Assembly (NCBI GenBank): GCA_021604545.1
Contig: BQJE01000001.1
Location: forward strand, 355,444 to 419,443
Reading direction: 5' to 3'
Source of the DNA: Micavibrio sp.
GTDB taxonomy: Bacteria > Pseudomonadota > Alphaproteobacteria > Micavibrionales > Micavibrionaceae
Length of the DNA stretch: 64,000 nucleotides
The notes beneath the pieces are model-generated. The model saw only the letters and a list, made by a program, of their open reading frames with translations. It did not search any database and was not told the DNA's origin. How positions within the stretch are numbered: position 1 is the stretch's first letter; the number at the start of each line of letters is the position of its first letter. Shown here piece by piece: positions 1 through 7,411 of this stretch. The translations under genes and the position numbers were made by a program.

Positions 1-1
1 C

Positions 2-700
2 CAACAGCCTGTTCAACAGCTTTTCCCGCTTGCGCAGGATCAGGTGATTACGGCGAGAATCATTGAAGCCAAAACCAAAGGGGTAAAGCTTGATAATGAT
101 CCCGAGGTTAAAAAGCAGCTTGCGGCAGCCAAGGAACAAATTGTTCGTGCGGCCTACATCAATAATGCAGTGACGAAAAAGCTGACAGATGAGCGTCTGA
201 AAACAGCTTACGACCAGTATGTTAAGCAGTTCCCTGATATTGATGAGGTTAAGGCGCGCCATATTTTGGTTGAAGATGAAGCCAAGGCCAAAGAGATCAT
301 TGCCAAGCTGGATGCTGGCGGATCTTTTGAGGAGCTTGCTAAAGAGCATTCCACAGATGGCACAGCGGCCAATGGAGGCGATCTTGGTTATTTCTCTAAA
401 AATGATAATCTGGTGCCTGAGTTTCTTGAGGCGGCCTTTCAGCTCAAGGTTGGAGAGCTCAGCAAAAAGCCGGCCAAAACACAGTTTGGTTATCACATCA
501 TTAAGATCGAAGAGCAGCGCAAACGCCCACCTGCCGATTTTGAAACAGCCAAACCTTTCCTTGAAGGAGAGTTGCGCCGCGTTGTTTTGAACGAGGTAAT
601 TGAGGAATGGCGCAAGGACATGAAGATCGAGCGCTTTGATATTAATGGCGATGCGATTGAGCCAGCAGCCGGTGGTGACGCCGCTGCGCCTGCGAAGTAA
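2..700 (+). CDS. Periplasmic parvulin-type peptidyl-prolyl isomerase (5' truncated)
   Basis: Catalyses cis-trans isomerisation of prolyl bonds, most likely in the periplasm on unfolded envelope proteins. The reading frame is open from base 2, so the gene enters from the left edge and its signal peptide is not visible; the GTG at 44 lies inside the conserved helical part (PLAQDQVITARIIEAK-like run) and is not the true start. After this chaperone-like helical segment comes a full rotamase domain, from ARHILVED to FGYHIIKIEEQ, with the GGDLGYFS element typical of PpiC/SurA parvulins. The tail after the domain is Ala/Gly-rich. A strong terminator follows at 718-749. The family is certain; which paralogue (PpiC, PrsA-like or SurA-like) is not. 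Confidence 0.9.
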   Translation, partial: QQPVQQLFPLAQDQVITARIIEAKTKGVKLDNDPEVKKQLAAAKEQIVRAAYINNAVTKKLTDERLKTAYDQYVKQFPDIDEVKARHILVEDEAKAKEIIAKLDAGGSFEELAKEHSTDGTAANGGDLGYFSKNDNLVPEFLEAAFQLKVGELSKKPAKTQFGYHIIKIEEQRKRPPADFETAKPFLEGELRRVVLNEVIEEWRKDMKIERFDINGDAIEPAAGGDAAAPAK

Positions 701-717
701 TATTTATAGAACGTTTT

Positions 718-749
718 AAAAAGCCGCGGAATTCGTTTCGCGGCTTTTT
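718..749 (+). terminator. Rho-independent terminator after the parvulin gene
   Basis: Inverted repeat AAAAAGCCGCG (718-728) / CGCGGCTTTTT (739-749) with a 10-base loop and a closing T-tract. It is symmetric enough to work on either strand. It sits 18 bases after the parvulin stop and only 14 bases before the mutT start, so mutT needs a promoter upstream of, or overlapping, this hairpin. Confidence 0.85.
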
Positions 750-763
750 GTTTGGAGAAAACG

Positions 764-1225
764 ATGACCCAGAAAATGAGTTGTGCTGAGGCGCTGGACC
801 AACCACGCAGTGAAACACCACCTGACTTGCCAGTTGTGCTGGTTGTAGCAGCGGCGCTGGTTGATCAAGATGGGCGCGTTTTGCTGGCGCAGCGTCCGGA
901 AGGAAAATCGATGGCCGGGTTGTGGGAGTTTCCCGGCGGCAAGGTCAAGGAAGGTGAAACCCCGGAATTTGCGCTGGTCAGGGAGATTGAGGAGGAGCTG
1001 GGTATTGAAACGCGGGAAGGGTGTTACACGCCCATCGCTTTTGCTTCGCATTCCTATGATGATTTTCACCTGCTGATGCCGCTTTTTGCCTGCCGGGCAT
1101 GGAAGGGTGAGGTCACGGCCATAGAGCATCAGGAGATCAAATGGGTGAAGCCGCAGGATATGGGCGATTACCCGATGCCGGAGGCTGATATTCCTCTCAT
1201 TGCCAGTTTGCGCGATTTGCTCTAA
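764..1225 (+). CDS. mutT: Nudix hydrolase, MutT (8-oxo-dGTP diphosphatase) type
   Basis: Predicted to hydrolyse oxidised dGTP to the monophosphate and so keep 8-oxoguanine out of DNA. The complete Nudix signature is present (G-x5-E-x7-REIEEELGI), preceded by LLAQRPEGKSMAGLWEFPGG, which is the MutT form of the substrate loop. Length is 153 residues with a roughly 20-residue extra N-terminus. ATG 764 is chosen because GGAG (754-757) lies six bases before it; the in-frame TTG at 752 has no Shine-Dalgarno. Broader Nudix specificities are possible, but the MutT-like GLWEFPGGK context makes 8-oxo-dGTPase the best guess. Confidence 0.9.
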   Translation: MTQKMSCAEALDQPRSETPPDLPVVLVVAAALVDQDGRVLLAQRPEGKSMAGLWEFPGGKVKEGETPEFALVREIEEELGIETREGCYTPIAFASHSYDDFHLLMPLFACRAWKGEVTAIEHQEIKWVKPQDMGDYPMPEADIPLIASLRDLL

Positions 1226-1234
1226 AAATTCCTT

Positions 1235-1972
1235 ATGTATCGTTCAGCATATGATTTGAAGGCTTTTTACAACGGCAAGGCCGGACGCATTGTCCGCCGT
1301 GTGTTGCAGGAGCGTATTCGCGAGTTTTGGCCCGATGTGCATGGCGAGCGTGTGATGGGGTGTGGTTATGCCACGCCGTATTTGCGGATGTTCATGGAAG
1401 AATCCGAGCGGGTCTTTGCGGTGATGGCCGCGGGGCAGGGCGCGCATCACTGGCCGCAGGCTAGTGGTGATGAAAAGAACCTTGTTTGTTTGTCCGAGGA
1501 GTCAGAGCTACCGGTTGAAACATCTTCGATTGATCGTGTTTTGATGATCCACGATATGGAGTTTGCGGAGTTGTTAAAGCCGGGGCTTCAAGAGATTTGG
1601 CGCGTGCTGAAATCCAATGGTCGTTTGTTGGTGGTGGTGCCGAACCGTACAGGACTCTGGGCGCATGCCGACTGGTCACCTTTTGGTCACGGCACGCCCT
1701 ATACAGCCGGGCAGATTTGCCATTATTTGCGCGACAACAGATTTGTTCATGAACGCACGGAAGAGGCGCTGTTTATGCCGCCGATGAAATTTACGCCTGT
1801 GTTGAAGTCAGCCGGATTGTTTGAACGGATGGGGAAAAGCTATCTGCCGTTTGGCGCCGGGGTGCATATGGTTGAGGCGAGCAAGCAGCTTTACGCGCAT
1901 GCCGATAAAGGCTCGGGCTCGCGTGTTCATGTGCGTGGGCGCGGGATTTTGGTGCCGAAGCCGGTGGGGTAG
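1235..1972 (+). CDS. SAM-dependent methyltransferase-like protein
   Basis: A 245-residue protein resembling class I methyltransferases of the Methyltransf_11 group often found near mutT and glyoxalase II genes in alphaproteobacteria. The family features seen are a Rossmann-like first strand (VMGCGYATPYLRMF, residues about 41-54), the DRVLMIHDMEF acidic region, and the WRVLKSNGRLLVVVPNRTGLWAH post-motif segment. The glycine-rich motif I is degenerate (GCGYATP rather than GxGxG), so SAM binding should be viewed with caution. It starts nine bases after mutT and is probably cotranscribed with it. The substrate is unknown. Confidence 0.75.
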   Translation: MYRSAYDLKAFYNGKAGRIVRRVLQERIREFWPDVHGERVMGCGYATPYLRMFMEESERVFAVMAAGQGAHHWPQASGDEKNLVCLSEESELPVETSSIDRVLMIHDMEFAELLKPGLQEIWRVLKSNGRLLVVVPNRTGLWAHADWSPFGHGTPYTAGQICHYLRDNRFVHERTEEALFMPPMKFTPVLKSAGLFERMGKSYLPFGAGVHMVEASKQLYAHADKGSGSRVHVRGRGILVPKPVG

Positions 1973-1976
1973 TATA

Positions 1977-2222
1977 TTAGGATGGGTCGGGGGTTTTGGG
2001 AGAGCTTGGATCAAGTAATCGTATCGTTATCTTTCCGTCCTTTATATCCATTGCAGCCGCATTTGGTATGTTTGCTGCACCATTAAGAGCCATTTCTTCT
2101 TGCTGTCTATGGAATTCTAGAACAGCTCTATGTTTTTCAGCTACGGTGACTCCCTGCTCTGCGCAGGCGGCGGCATTTATCCTTTTTTGTTCCTCTATTT
2201 CGTCAAGAAATCCATCGCCCAT
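1977..2222 (-). CDS. Small acidic protein of unknown function
   Basis: Encodes 81 residues, helical and acidic in its first half (DEIEEQKRINAAACAEQG), with a C-terminal DIKDGKITIRLLD strand-like segment. No family recognised. It is preferred over the competing plus-strand frames because ATG 2222 has a GGAG seven bases upstream and the composition is protein-like. It converges on the methyltransferase gene, ending four bases past that stop. Confidence 0.55.
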   Translation of the reverse strand: MGDGFLDEIEEQKRINAAACAEQGVTVAEKHRAVLEFHRQQEEMALNGAANIPNAAAMDIKDGKITIRLLDPSSPKTPDPS

Positions 2223-2300
2223 ATCAAAACTCCATTATTTTCCTTATTCAGTGTTGGCTTAGTAAATCATTTTTGGTTGTGGAATGCAAATTCATTGCCC

Positions 2301-2383
2301 GTCATTGCGAGGAGGCGAAGCCGACGCGGCAATCCAAGAATCTCGAGGCAAAGGTTGGATTGCTTCGCTGCGCTCGCAATGAC
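2301..2383. repeat. Palindromic interspersed repeat (REP/MITE-like)
   Basis: An 83-base imperfect palindrome. It opens with GTCATTGCGAGGAGGCGAAG (2301-2320) and closes with CTTCGCTGCGCTCGCAATGAC in the opposite sense (ending 2383), with GCAATCCA/TGGATTGC forming the inner stem around 2330-2362. The termini (GTCATTGCGAG ... GCAATCC) match a repeat family known from many unrelated bacterial genomes. It starts 11 bases beyond the metA stop, so transcribed RNA from metA would fold into a long hairpin here. Confidence 0.85.
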
Positions 2384-2393
2384 GAAAGGGGAG

Positions 2394-3455
2394 TTACCCT
2401 TTCAACCCCAGCGGATCATCAGGATCAACGCCGTCCATAAAGATTTTCTGGCGGTCGACATTGGTGGTCTGGTAAACCTGCCCGGCCCAGTTGGCGATAA
2501 CGGAGCGGGCGCTGTCACGCCAGGTATTGTCGAGCTGTTCAGTCAACTCAACTTCAGGGAATTCCAGCCCTGTATTGCCGCTCATAATCTGATTGCGGTA
2601 TTCTTCTAGTATAACTTCCGAGAGGTCATTAAAGAAATTTTGTGGTAGCGATGGATATTCAGATCGTTCGCCACTGGTGTAAAGACTAACCTCGCGCTTG
2701 TATTCCTTTAAAAGGCTCACGGTGTCGTATTCGGGGTGGCCCTGAAAACAGATCAGGCGGAAACCATCGGGGCTGGTGGCCATATGGACCCCGGCCTGCT
2801 CGCTTTGGGCCAGAATTTTCATGCCGGCGGTCTCGAACTGGGTTTGTGAAATATCATTGAAGCGCGAATGCGGCGCATGGAACAGCGTGTTCATATGTTC
2901 GGTTACGGGATGCTGGCGATCAATCACGCGGTGTTCATAAACACCCCATAATTTGCCTTGTTTACGGGGTGTACGCTTTTGGCCATAGCGAAACTGCATC
3001 ACCGCATGGGTGGCCAGGCATGAGCAAACTGTTGAGGTGACATTATCCCAAGCCCAATCCATGACATTTTGAAGGGGTTCCCAGAAAGGCTCTTTATCAA
3101 GCTCGGGCTGGGAGACATTGGCGCCACTGATAATCAGGGCGTCCAGTCCTTGCGCCTGGATTTCCTCAAAACTCTCATAGTATTGTTCAATATAGGCTTT
3201 TGCCTCCGTGCCGCGCGGCAATTCCGGCAGGGTAAAGGGGTGCATATAGAACTGGGCGATCTGGTTGCTTTCGCCGACAAGGCGGAAAAACTGGCGCTCT
3301 GTGGCCTGCAAGGCGGTATCAGGCATCATATTGAGCAAGCCAACATGCATTTCGCGGATATCCTGCTGGGCGGCGCGATCCGGGGGTAGAACGGTGCGGC
3401 CTTCCTGCTGTAGGCGCTTGAATGCAGGTAAATCTTTATAAGCTACGAGAGGCAT
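2394..3455 (-). CDS. metA: Homoserine O-acyltransferase, MetA family
   Basis: Activates the hydroxyl of L-homoserine with an acyl-CoA, the first committed step of methionine synthesis. By eye alignment with E. coli MetA the nucleophile is Cys146 (in STVCSCLATHA), and the GHPEYD motif at 239-244 supplies catalytic His240 and Glu242. The residue that separates acetyl-CoA users (Glu) from succinyl-CoA users (Gly) aligns with Ser115 here, so the acyl donor cannot be called. At 353 residues it is longer than the usual ~310 because of a C-terminal extension. RBS AGGATAAG precedes ATG 3455. It is divergent from the chorismate mutase gene, and the intergenic 77 bases must hold both promoters. Confidence 0.9.
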   Translation of the reverse strand: MPLVAYKDLPAFKRLQQEGRTVLPPDRAAQQDIREMHVGLLNMMPDTALQATERQFFRLVGESNQIAQFYMHPFTLPELPRGTEAKAYIEQYYESFEEIQAQGLDALIISGANVSQPELDKEPFWEPLQNVMDWAWDNVTSTVCSCLATHAVMQFRYGQKRTPRKQGKLWGVYEHRVIDRQHPVTEHMNTLFHAPHSRFNDISQTQFETAGMKILAQSEQAGVHMATSPDGFRLICFQGHPEYDTVSLLKEYKREVSLYTSGERSEYPSLPQNFFNDLSEVILEEYRNQIMSGNTGLEFPEVELTEQLDNTWRDSARSVIANWAGQVYQTTNVDRQKIFMDGVDPDDPLGLKG

Positions 3456-3532
3456 TTGCCCTTATCCTTTGATTTTCAAGAGATATCACTGTAATAAGAC
3501 ATCGTTATAGTAGAAAGGCTGTAGACAAGTCT

Positions 3533-4450
3533 ATGTCTAAGAAACTGGAAGAAATACGTAAAAAAATCGATACCATCGATGACAAGGTCCATGATTTGCT
3601 CATGGAGCGCGCGATGCTTGTGGCCGGGGTGGCGGCAGAAAAGAAGAAAAACAACATGCAGGTCGTCCAGCCGGCGCGCGAGGCCATGATGATCCGGCGT
3701 TTGCTGGCCCGTCACAAGGGGCCCTTGCCCGAGGCTGCGGTGGTCAGTATCTGGCGTGAGCTGGTTGGCGCGGTGTCGCTTTTACAGACGGGGCTGAATG
3801 TCGTGGCGACAGTGACAGACGAGGACACCCATTGCTGGGATATGGCGCGTGATTATTTTGGCAGCGTGTTGCCGATGAAAAAAATATCGAGCCCGCTGGC
3901 TGCTGTTGGCGCTATTCGTGATGGCAGTGCATCTTTTGCTGTTCTGCCCTGGCCGGATGATACGGATGAAAAACCCTGGTGGCCATTTATTTTGAATCCT
4001 GAAGGTGGCCAGATGCGTATTGTATGCGCGCTTCCGTATGGAAAGGGTGAAGGTGAAAATGTAACATCACATGAGCGGGCGCTTGTAGTTTCAAAAATTG
4101 ATTTCAAGTCCTCGGGAGACGATCATAGTTTTATCGCGCTGGAGTTGGACCCAACGGTAAGCCGCGCTCGTATTTTTGATGTGTTGAAAGATTTAAAGCT
4201 GGAGCCGCTTGGGTTGCATACTCAAAGCGATGCGGAGCAAGGTATTCCAAGCATTCATCTTGTGGAGGTTGGAACTTTTATTGGTGATGATGATAGCAAA
4301 CTTATCGATATAAAAGTTCAATTTGGAGAATCCTGTTTACGTTGTATTGCGCTGGGTGGTTATCCGGCTTTGCCGGTATTTAAAACAATCATGCGAAAGC
4401 GAGAGCTTCTTGCTGCTCCAAAAAAGCAGGAAAAAAAGAAAAGAGCTTAA
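3533..4450 (+). CDS. Chorismate mutase (AroQ type) with C-terminal regulatory-like region
   Basis: Residues 1-90 are an AroQ helical chorismate mutase (EEIRKKIDTIDDKVHDLLMERAMLV, then helix 3 ending at WRELVGAVSLLQ), converting chorismate to prephenate for Phe/Tyr. The remaining ~210 residues resemble the alpha/beta region that follows the mutase in alphaproteobacterial homologues and recall a worn prephenate-dehydratase/periplasmic-binding fold, but I see no TRF catalytic motif, so dehydratase activity is unlikely. The tail is Lys-rich. tyrA follows after 22 bases, placing the two steps to tyrosine in one transcript. The Shine-Dalgarno is weak. Confidence 0.85.
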   Translation: MSKKLEEIRKKIDTIDDKVHDLLMERAMLVAGVAAEKKKNNMQVVQPAREAMMIRRLLARHKGPLPEAAVVSIWRELVGAVSLLQTGLNVVATVTDEDTHCWDMARDYFGSVLPMKKISSPLAAVGAIRDGSASFAVLPWPDDTDEKPWWPFILNPEGGQMRIVCALPYGKGEGENVTSHERALVVSKIDFKSSGDDHSFIALELDPTVSRARIFDVLKDLKLEPLGLHTQSDAEQGIPSIHLVEVGTFIGDDDSKLIDIKVQFGESCLRCIALGGYPALPVFKTIMRKRELLAAPKKQEKKKRA

Positions 4451-4472
4451 AAGTTAGAAGAGAATTCATATC

Positions 4473-5435
4473 ATGTTTAAGAAGGTAACCATTATTGGTC
4501 TGGGCTTGATCGGCTCGTCGATGGCCAGAGGTATTAAGGAGAAAGAGCTGGCTGAGCAGCTTGTTGCTGCCGACAGAGATCAAAATGTTTGCGACAAAGT
4601 CATGGAGCTTGGTGTTGTCGATGAGGCAACCGCCAATCTTGCAGAAGGCATCAAAGATTCAGATTTGATTATTCTGGCTGTGCCGGTCGGTGCCATAGAA
4701 GATGTAGGAAAAGAAATAGGGCCGTTCTTAAAGCCCGATGCCATTGTCACGGATACGGGATCGGTTAAACAGGCTGTTGTTGATGCTTTGCAGCCCTTTT
4801 TGCCTGAATCGGTTCATCTGGTTCCCGGTCACCCGATTGCCGGGACGGAGTTTTCAGGGCCGGAATCAGGTTTTGCTGAATTATTTCATGGAAGATGGGC
4901 TATTTTAACGCCTTTGCCGGAAACAAGTATTAAGGCCGTCGAGAAAATTACGGCATTGTGGCAGGCGCTTGGCTCGAACATTGAAATTATGGACCCGAAA
5001 CACCATGATCTGGTTTTGGGGATCACGTCACATTTACCGCATTTGATTGCCTACACCATCGTCGGGACGGCAACGGAGCTGGAAGATGATGTGAAATCCG
5101 AAGTGCTAAAATTTTCAGCCAGTGGTTTTCGTGATTTTACACGCATTGCCGCATCCGATCCAACAATGTGGCGCGATGTTTTTTTATACAACCGCGTGGC
5201 TGTTCTTGATGTTTTGCAGCGTTTTACCGAGGATCTTACGGCTCTACAGAAGGCAATCAGAAGAGGAGACGGGGATTATCTTTATAAAACCTTCAGTGAA
5301 ACCAGAGATATAAGAAAGCAGATTATTGACTTGGGGCAGGCCGATTACGCCGCGGCGCCTGATATGGCTGGCGTGGCCCCGGCAGGGACGCCACCGGCAG
5401 TGGCCCCGCATAAAGGGTCTGCTTCTTCTGGGTGA
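4473..5435 (+). CDS. tyrA: Prephenate (or arogenate) dehydrogenase
   Basis: NAD(P)-dependent oxidative decarboxylation in tyrosine synthesis. The N-terminus carries the Rossmann motif GLGLIGSSMARGI (residues 8-20). GHPIAGTEFSGPESGF and GITSHLPHLIAY are the substrate-binding hallmarks of TyrA, and the C-terminal helical dimerisation domain runs to about residue 285 (RDIRKQIIDLGQ). The last ~30 residues are a Pro/Ala/Gly-rich tail encoded on DNA that is antisense to the end of the next gene (113-base convergent overlap). Prephenate versus arogenate preference cannot be read from the sequence. Confidence 0.93.
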   Translation: MFKKVTIIGLGLIGSSMARGIKEKELAEQLVAADRDQNVCDKVMELGVVDEATANLAEGIKDSDLIILAVPVGAIEDVGKEIGPFLKPDAIVTDTGSVKQAVVDALQPFLPESVHLVPGHPIAGTEFSGPESGFAELFHGRWAILTPLPETSIKAVEKITALWQALGSNIEIMDPKHHDLVLGITSHLPHLIAYTIVGTATELEDDVKSEVLKFSASGFRDFTRIAASDPTMWRDVFLYNRVAVLDVLQRFTEDLTALQKAIRRGDGDYLYKTFSETRDIRKQIIDLGQADYAAAPDMAGVAPAGTPPAVAPHKGSASSG

Positions 5436-6798
5436 TTGGAACGGTGACAACGCCATCTTCTTTGAAGGCGCTTAACGCAAAGCCCATAAGCAAGGCAGAT
5501 TCCCGTTTGATGATTTTCAGATCACCAAGATGTTCGAGAAAATCTTCGTGGTTTTTCATGGCAACGCTCAGATCAAATTTTGGATAAGGCTGCTGGCTAA
5601 AATCGATTGAGCCGGTTGCGCTGCCTTCGAATGTCTCGCGGCGCACATTGCTTTCCTTGATGTTCAATATGTTGCCAATGACGGTAATCTTGGCAGCAAA
5701 GTCCTGAAAGATAAGAGGTTCACGCCACTTGAAAGAGCGTATTTCCACTTTGTCTGCATTTAGATGAGCCGGCAGGAAGGGAAAGGGCCAGCTGCGGGCT
5801 TTTAAGTTTTCGACTTGCAGCGTGCCTTCCGGGCTTTGTAGGTATTCAGATGCAATGTGCATGTGAATCTTTCCGGGAAAGCCGGAAACCACAGGCGCAG
5901 AGAAGGTTCTCTCTGGCATTAAATCCTGCATGAAGCCGACATATATATTGCTGGCGCGTTCGGCCATGGAAAACCAGTAGGCGCTGTAGCATGCGAAGAT
6001 AGAAATCAGCAAAAGAACTTTGATCGGCGTAGAGATTCTCTTCTTTGTTGTCGTAGGTTTTTTCTCTTTTGCCTCTGCTGCGAGCTTGCTTGATTCTTTT
6101 TCGATGCGCTGTTCCAAAGTGTTCATCAGTTTCTTCCTGTCCATTTTGCCGGGTTCAATGGGCTTTAGGAGCTGGAATATAACCGTTCCGGGCTTTTTAA
6201 GCCAGCCCCGTTTTGGCCAGAAATAACCGCTATTGAGCGCCATCGGGATCACGGGCAATTCGGTGGCATCCTGGACGCGGGCGATGCCGGCTTTATAGGG
6301 TTTGTCGGCAGGTGTTTCATCAGGGTGGACGCGCGTGCCTTGCGGGAAAATGATAATGGGGCGTCCTTGTGCTTTCATACGCAGTGCGCCTTCCTCGATT
6401 GATTTGAGGGCGCGTTCAGGTGTTGAGCGGTCAATGGCGATGACATCTGATTTGCCGAGATAGAGGCCCCATAGCGGAATGCGCAGCAGTTCTTTTTTTA
6501 AGATGATCGCCGGGTCGTCAAAAATAAGGCGCAGCTTGAATGTTTCAAAAAGCGATTGGTGTTTGGATGCAATCAAATACGGACCGTCTTTGGGCAGGTG
6601 TTCGAGACCGCGCACTTCGTAGGTGATGCCCATGACATGGCGTTCAAAAAACTGAACGGTCAGGAGGTATGCGGTGACTGTACCCAGATATAATTTGCGC
6701 GGCAGAAGCAATGTCGGAATATAAATAATGCAGCTGATCGCCGTGGCAATCAGGAAGCAGATATTAAAGAGGACAGAGCGAATGATATGCTTACTCAT
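5323..6798 (-). CDS. Fusion of a PlsC-type acyltransferase and a DUF2125 domain
   Basis: Residues 1-240 are a 1-acyl-glycerol-3-phosphate acyltransferase-like domain: N-terminal TM segment, catalytic HQSLFE (His80, Glu85; the HX4E variant), and FPQGTR (151-156), the phosphate-binding motif. A Lys-rich linker (244-258) leads to a second TM helix (260-276) and a ~215-residue DUF2125-like region that ends in LYAGPLPVASLPG, the usual close of that family, normally a separate exported protein encoded beside plsC. The domain is shorter than typical DUF2125. The start overlaps the ydcF stop by four bases. The topology implied is acyltransferase on the cytosolic face and DUF2125 in the periplasm. The 3' end overlaps tyrA antisense. 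Confidence 0.85.
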   Translation of the reverse strand: MSKHIIRSVLFNICFLIATAISCIIYIPTLLLPRKLYLGTVTAYLLTVQFFERHVMGITYEVRGLEHLPKDGPYLIASKHQSLFETFKLRLIFDDPAIILKKELLRIPLWGLYLGKSDVIAIDRSTPERALKSIEEGALRMKAQGRPIIIFPQGTRVHPDETPADKPYKAGIARVQDATELPVIPMALNSGYFWPKRGWLKKPGTVIFQLLKPIEPGKMDRKKLMNTLEQRIEKESSKLAAEAKEKKPTTTKKRISTPIKVLLLISIFACYSAYWFSMAERASNIYVGFMQDLMPERTFSAPVVSGFPGKIHMHIASEYLQSPEGTLQVENLKARSWPFPFLPAHLNADKVEIRSFKWREPLIFQDFAAKITVIGNILNIKESNVRRETFEGSATGSIDFSQQPYPKFDLSVAMKNHEDFLEHLGDLKIIKRESALLMGFALSAFKEDGVVTVPITQKKQTLYAGPLPVASLPGPRQPYQAPRRNRPAPSQ

Positions 6799-7400
6799 TC
6801 TTTATCCTTTGTTTCCAGTTTCTTTTTTGGTGTAAAGGTGAGTAGAAAACCCCGGTACAGACGCTTATTGTATTCACTAAAGGTAATGGCCCAGAATTTC
6901 TTTTCTGTTGGTCCGTAATCCTTGTACGGCACAGGATGCTTGATAATTTCAACATCCGGTAGAGCGTGGCGAAACTCCAAAAGGGCGCGGCTCATGTGGT
7001 AGCCGGAGGTGACAAGGCGCACGGATGTGTATTCATGTTCTTGCACCCACTCACGTGCTTCCTGTGCATTTTCACGCGTGGTTTCTGCTTCATGGCCGAG
7101 GGTCAGACAGCAGGGTGGCAAAGCCGGTTCACCATCCCATAGTTTCATGATTTCCCATTTGGTTGTTTTGGGATTCACGCCGGAAATAAATAAGTGACTG
7201 GCGCGACCCTGGGCGAATAATTCCAGCCCGGTTTTAACCCGCTTGTTGCCGCCAGTCGGGACAATGATGGCGTCCGTTGTTTCATCGGGGTGTTGTGCTT
7301 TGGCCGCTAGCGAGGAAACTGAAAAAGCCATATAGCCGGCCAGCCAGAGAAAAACGGCTCCAACAAGTCCGAGCGCAGCTATTTTAATAGATTTGAGCAT
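6795..7400 (-). CDS. YdcF/ElyC-like DUF218 membrane protein
   Basis: A 201-residue protein with one N-terminal TM helix (IAALGLVGAVFLWLAGYMAF) and a DUF218 domain: DAIIVPTGGNKRV, ISGVNP, ETTRENAQEAREW and VTSGYHMSRA are its four conserved blocks. Relatives (SanA, ElyC, YdcF) act at the envelope, and ElyC affects peptidoglycan and undecaprenyl-phosphate metabolism, but the reaction is not established. ATG 7400 is preferred to an in-frame codon at 7475, which would put 63 bases inside ftsX. It lies 11 bases after ftsX and overlaps the acyltransferase start by ATGA, so translational coupling is likely. Confidence 0.85.
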   Translation of the reverse strand: MLKSIKIAALGLVGAVFLWLAGYMAFSVSSLAAKAQHPDETTDAIIVPTGGNKRVKTGLELFAQGRASHLFISGVNPKTTKWEIMKLWDGEPALPPCCLTLGHEAETTRENAQEAREWVQEHEYTSVRLVTSGYHMSRALLEFRHALPDVEIIKHPVPYKDYGPTEKKFWAITFSEYNKRLYRGFLLTFTPKKKLETKDKE

Positions 7401-7411
7401 ATCGACGTAAT

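Noticed and set aside
2130-2609. Plus-strand frame running through the palindromic repeat into metA
   Set aside because: It crosses a non-coding repeat and is antisense to the metA C-terminus; no RBS and no protein-like pattern.
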